A DNA stretch of 6,548 nt from NCBI GenBank assembly GCA_903932565.1, contig CAIZGQ010000451.1:1-6548 (forward strand). The letters are read 5' to 3'. The notes below the pieces were generated by a model. That model searched no databases and was not told the origin of the DNA. It worked only from the letters and a program-made list of their open reading frames with translations. Of the stretch, positions 5,464-6,548 are shown one piece after another. The stretch is from an uncultured Hyphomicrobiales bacterium (GTDB lineage Bacteria > Pseudomonadota > Alphaproteobacteria > Rhizobiales > Beijerinckiaceae). Every line of letters begins with the position of its first letter. Position 1 is the stretch's first letter. A program made the position numbers and the translations under genes.

Positions 5464-5491
5464 GGATCGTTCTACCGCGCGAGGCAATGAT

Positions 5492-6151
5492 ATGGCTGGG
5501 ACTCAATCACACAGCATCGGTTCAAATCTTTCGGCCGCGATCCCAAATCAAAAGACACTCATCTGGCTGTTTGCAGGTGGCTTTGCTGGCCTGATGGTTT
5601 GGGAAATCTGGGCCCGCGTCATCACCGCATGGATTCTGGGTGGACCGCTTGAACCCTCCGGCCTTGTCACATCGCTTGGATTGCGGTGGACCGGTTACGA
5701 AATCCCGAAACTTGGTGCCGAAGCCATTCATTATGTGATTGGAATTATCGGCTACCCCATTGCTTATTTTGTCATATCCCGCGTTTTAAAAGCATGGGGC
5801 ATCATCCTTGATGTCGGCGTTTGGCTGGCCTTTACTGCCTACCTCGCCTACCGGTTCTCACAGCACGAACTCAGCACCGGCATGATCGTTTTCTGGGCGA
5901 TTGTCAGTGCCGTGACCGCGACCCGCATGTTCAATCCCAATGCGCTCCTTGCCAATTGTCTCAGCTGGGGCTCGTTCACCTGGTTTAACGCCCTTGGCCT
6001 GATGGCGCCTTTGGCGGGCCTGCCTTTTCTTTTGATCGACTGGGGCGGTGGCTTGTCGTTCATGAGCTACGTGGGACATGCCATTTACGGCTTCATCGCA
6101 GCACTTGTCTTTGAACTCAAAGCGGGTCGCCAGGGCCTCCCGGAGCTTTAA
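5492..6151 (+). CDS. Integral membrane protein of unknown function
   Basis: I do not recognise this 219-residue protein. It looks like an inner-membrane protein with about five or six hydrophobic segments, near residues 22-44, 76-98, 103-121, 130-147, 163-182 and 189-208. A polar, Ser/Asn/Gln-rich N-terminus of about 20 residues precedes them, and a short charged tail ends the protein. Histidines in membrane-proximal settings stand out: H80 in 'AIHYVIGIIGYPIAY' and H196 in 'YVGHAIYGFIAAL'. The Gly-His...Tyr-Gly pattern recurs in several small uncharacterised membrane families. There is no transporter or enzyme motif I can name. The start ATG has GAGG seven bases upstream (5481-5484), and an ATG at 5488 is out of frame. 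Coding is supported by the ribosome site, a regular hydrophobic pattern and base composition like its neighbours. Confidence 0.8.
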   Translation: MAGTQSHSIGSNLSAAIPNQKTLIWLFAGGFAGLMVWEIWARVITAWILGGPLEPSGLVTSLGLRWTGYEIPKLGAEAIHYVIGIIGYPIAYFVISRVLKAWGIILDVGVWLAFTAYLAYRFSQHELSTGMIVFWAIVSAVTATRMFNPNALLANCLSWGSFTWFNALGLMAPLAGLPFLLIDWGGGLSFMSYVGHAIYGFIAALVFELKAGRQGLPEL

Positions 6152-6235
6152 AACGCAAAGCGGCAGGACCCCAAGTCTTGCCGCACCAAGTCTTGCCGCG
6201 CCAAGTCCTCAAGCAAGTGCTGCAGAAGCTGTCGT
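6152..6235 (-). terminator. Intrinsic terminator region of the esterase gene with a duplicated arm
   Basis: GCGGCAGGAC (6160-6169) and GTCTTGCCGC (6175-6184) form a 10-bp stem with one G-T wobble and a 5-nt loop. Read on the minus strand, the stem is followed by a T-rich tail (TTTGCGTTTT), the layout of an intrinsic terminator for the leftward esterase gene. On the plus strand it starts nine bases after the membrane-protein stop but lacks a T-tract. The GTCTTGCCGC arm is repeated at 6190-6199, so the left arm has two possible partners. Confidence 0.6.
6171..6207 (+). repeat. 15-bp tandem repeat, two copies plus a partial third
   Basis: The unit CCAAGTCTTGCCGC plus A or G occurs at 6171-6185 and 6186-6200, differing only at the last base. 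A 7-bp start of a third unit (CCAAGTC) lies at 6201-6207. The repeat duplicates one arm of the terminator hairpin. It probably arose by slippage and may vary in copy number between strains. Confidence 0.75.
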
Positions 6236-6548
6236 TTATCGCACCACCGCCGGAACTGACCCATGGGGCTGCATGGCGGACTTGGCGTTGACAGGGACGG
6301 CACGGTCCAACCAGCGCATCCCGTCCAGCACCCAGGCAGCCTTGTAGTCATGGCCGCCAGAATGCAAACAAAGCTCGACGGCGCGACCACTTGTGCAACT
6401 CCCCGAACGCCACGTGCGGCAGGTCAGTTCGCCCGATGTCGTGTGATCATTTGGCTCTTCGCTGCATCCGTTGATGCGCCGCCACGTTGAGATACCATGC
6501 ATCACATCGCCTTGACGTAAGGTGCCATTCCGTAAGATCCGGCCTTTC
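6236..6548 (-). CDS. C-terminal part of an LpqC/PHB-depolymerase-like esterase (cut by window edge)
   Basis: Translated by hand from the right edge, the frame gives 103 residues up to a TAA stop. The start lies outside the window. The pattern fits the end of the alpha/beta-hydrolase esterase group that includes LpqC and poly(3-hydroxybutyrate) depolymerase-like enzymes: 'WRRINGCSEEP' at 22-32, 'CRTW' at 43-46, then 'SCTSGRAVELCLHSGGHDY' at 50-68. The His of GGH (residue 66) would be the catalytic histidine. Cys28, Cys43 and Cys51 sit where family members often have cysteines. The nucleophile serine and acid residue are not visible. The usual 'H-T/A-W-P-G' after the histidine is replaced by 'HDYKAAW', so this is a divergent member or a relative. 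A strong terminator lies just beyond its stop, which supports a real leftward gene. Overlapping frames on both strands are taken as shadows. The family call is by pattern memory only. Confidence 0.58.
   Translation of the reverse strand, partial: KGRILRNGTLRQGDVMHGISTWRRINGCSEEPNDHTTSGELTCRTWRSGSCTSGRAVELCLHSGGHDYKAAWVLDGMRWLDRAVPVNAKSAMQPHGSVPAVVR

Larger units (their letters stand above)
5262..5491. promoter_or_regulatory. Intergenic control region upstream of the membrane-protein gene
   Basis: The 230 bp hold no gene. In order there are: hairpin ATCACG-TCGG-CGTGAT (5290-5305), a possible weak end signal for the LysR gene although no T-run follows; inverted repeat GCGTGA/TCACGC (5320-5339); palindrome TCACGTGA (5361-5368); an AT-rich near-palindrome (5401-5419); and dyad GGCTGA-ACA-TCAGCC (5449-5463). 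A TTGACC at 5418-5423 looks like a -35 but has no matching -10. Confidence 0.5.

Noticed and set aside
6263..6490. Rightward ORF opposite the esterase fragment
   Set aside because: It has no ribosome site and no recognisable pattern, whereas the leftward frame shows family-like motifs and ends before a terminator.

Overview
The window looks like chromosomal DNA of an alphaproteobacterium, possibly of the Hyphomicrobiales. The clues are a moderate-to-high GC content judged by eye, strong GGAGG-type ribosome sites, a Tat-exported solute-binding protein, and the mix of a nitrate/sulfonate/taurine-type ABC importer, a 2-hydroxyacid dehydrogenase and a LysR regulator. No taxonomic marker is present, so this assignment is an inference. 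There are no RNA genes, CRISPR arrays or recognisable mobile elements.

Layout. 1-1194 (minus): the permease (cut by the left edge) and ATPase of an ABC importer, with ATGA-overlapping stop and start. 1195-1519: a divergent control region with several short inverted repeats. 1520-2509 (plus): the matching Tat-exported solute-binding protein. 2528-3496 (minus): a D-2-hydroxyacid dehydrogenase, convergent with the binding protein. 3497-3989: a long, AT-rich divergent control region holding a perfect FNR/FixK-type box, a near-consensus sigma-54-like element and several palindromes and direct repeats. 3990-5261 (plus): a 423-residue LysR-type regulator with two complete winged-HTH units. 5262-5491: a gap with repeated CGTGA/TCACG motifs and a perfect palindrome. 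5492-6151 (plus): an unrecognised integral membrane protein. 6152-6235: a strong hairpin with one arm duplicated, which reads as an intrinsic terminator on the minus strand. 6236-6548 (minus): the C-terminal part of an esterase resembling the LpqC/PHB-depolymerase family, cut by the right edge.

How it may work together (inference). The importer would bring in a small organic acid or sulfonate-like solute, the dehydrogenase would interconvert a 2-keto and a 2-hydroxy acid, and the LysR protein, divergent from the dehydrogenase, would be the local regulator. The FNR/FixK-type box suggests that the dehydrogenase, the regulator or both also respond to low oxygen. The membrane protein and esterase may be unrelated neighbours.

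The two strongest observations are the tandem-HTH LysR protein (the two units align without gaps at an offset of exactly 100 residues) and the anaerobic-type box between two divergent promoters. I see no clear evidence of a wholly new multi-gene system.
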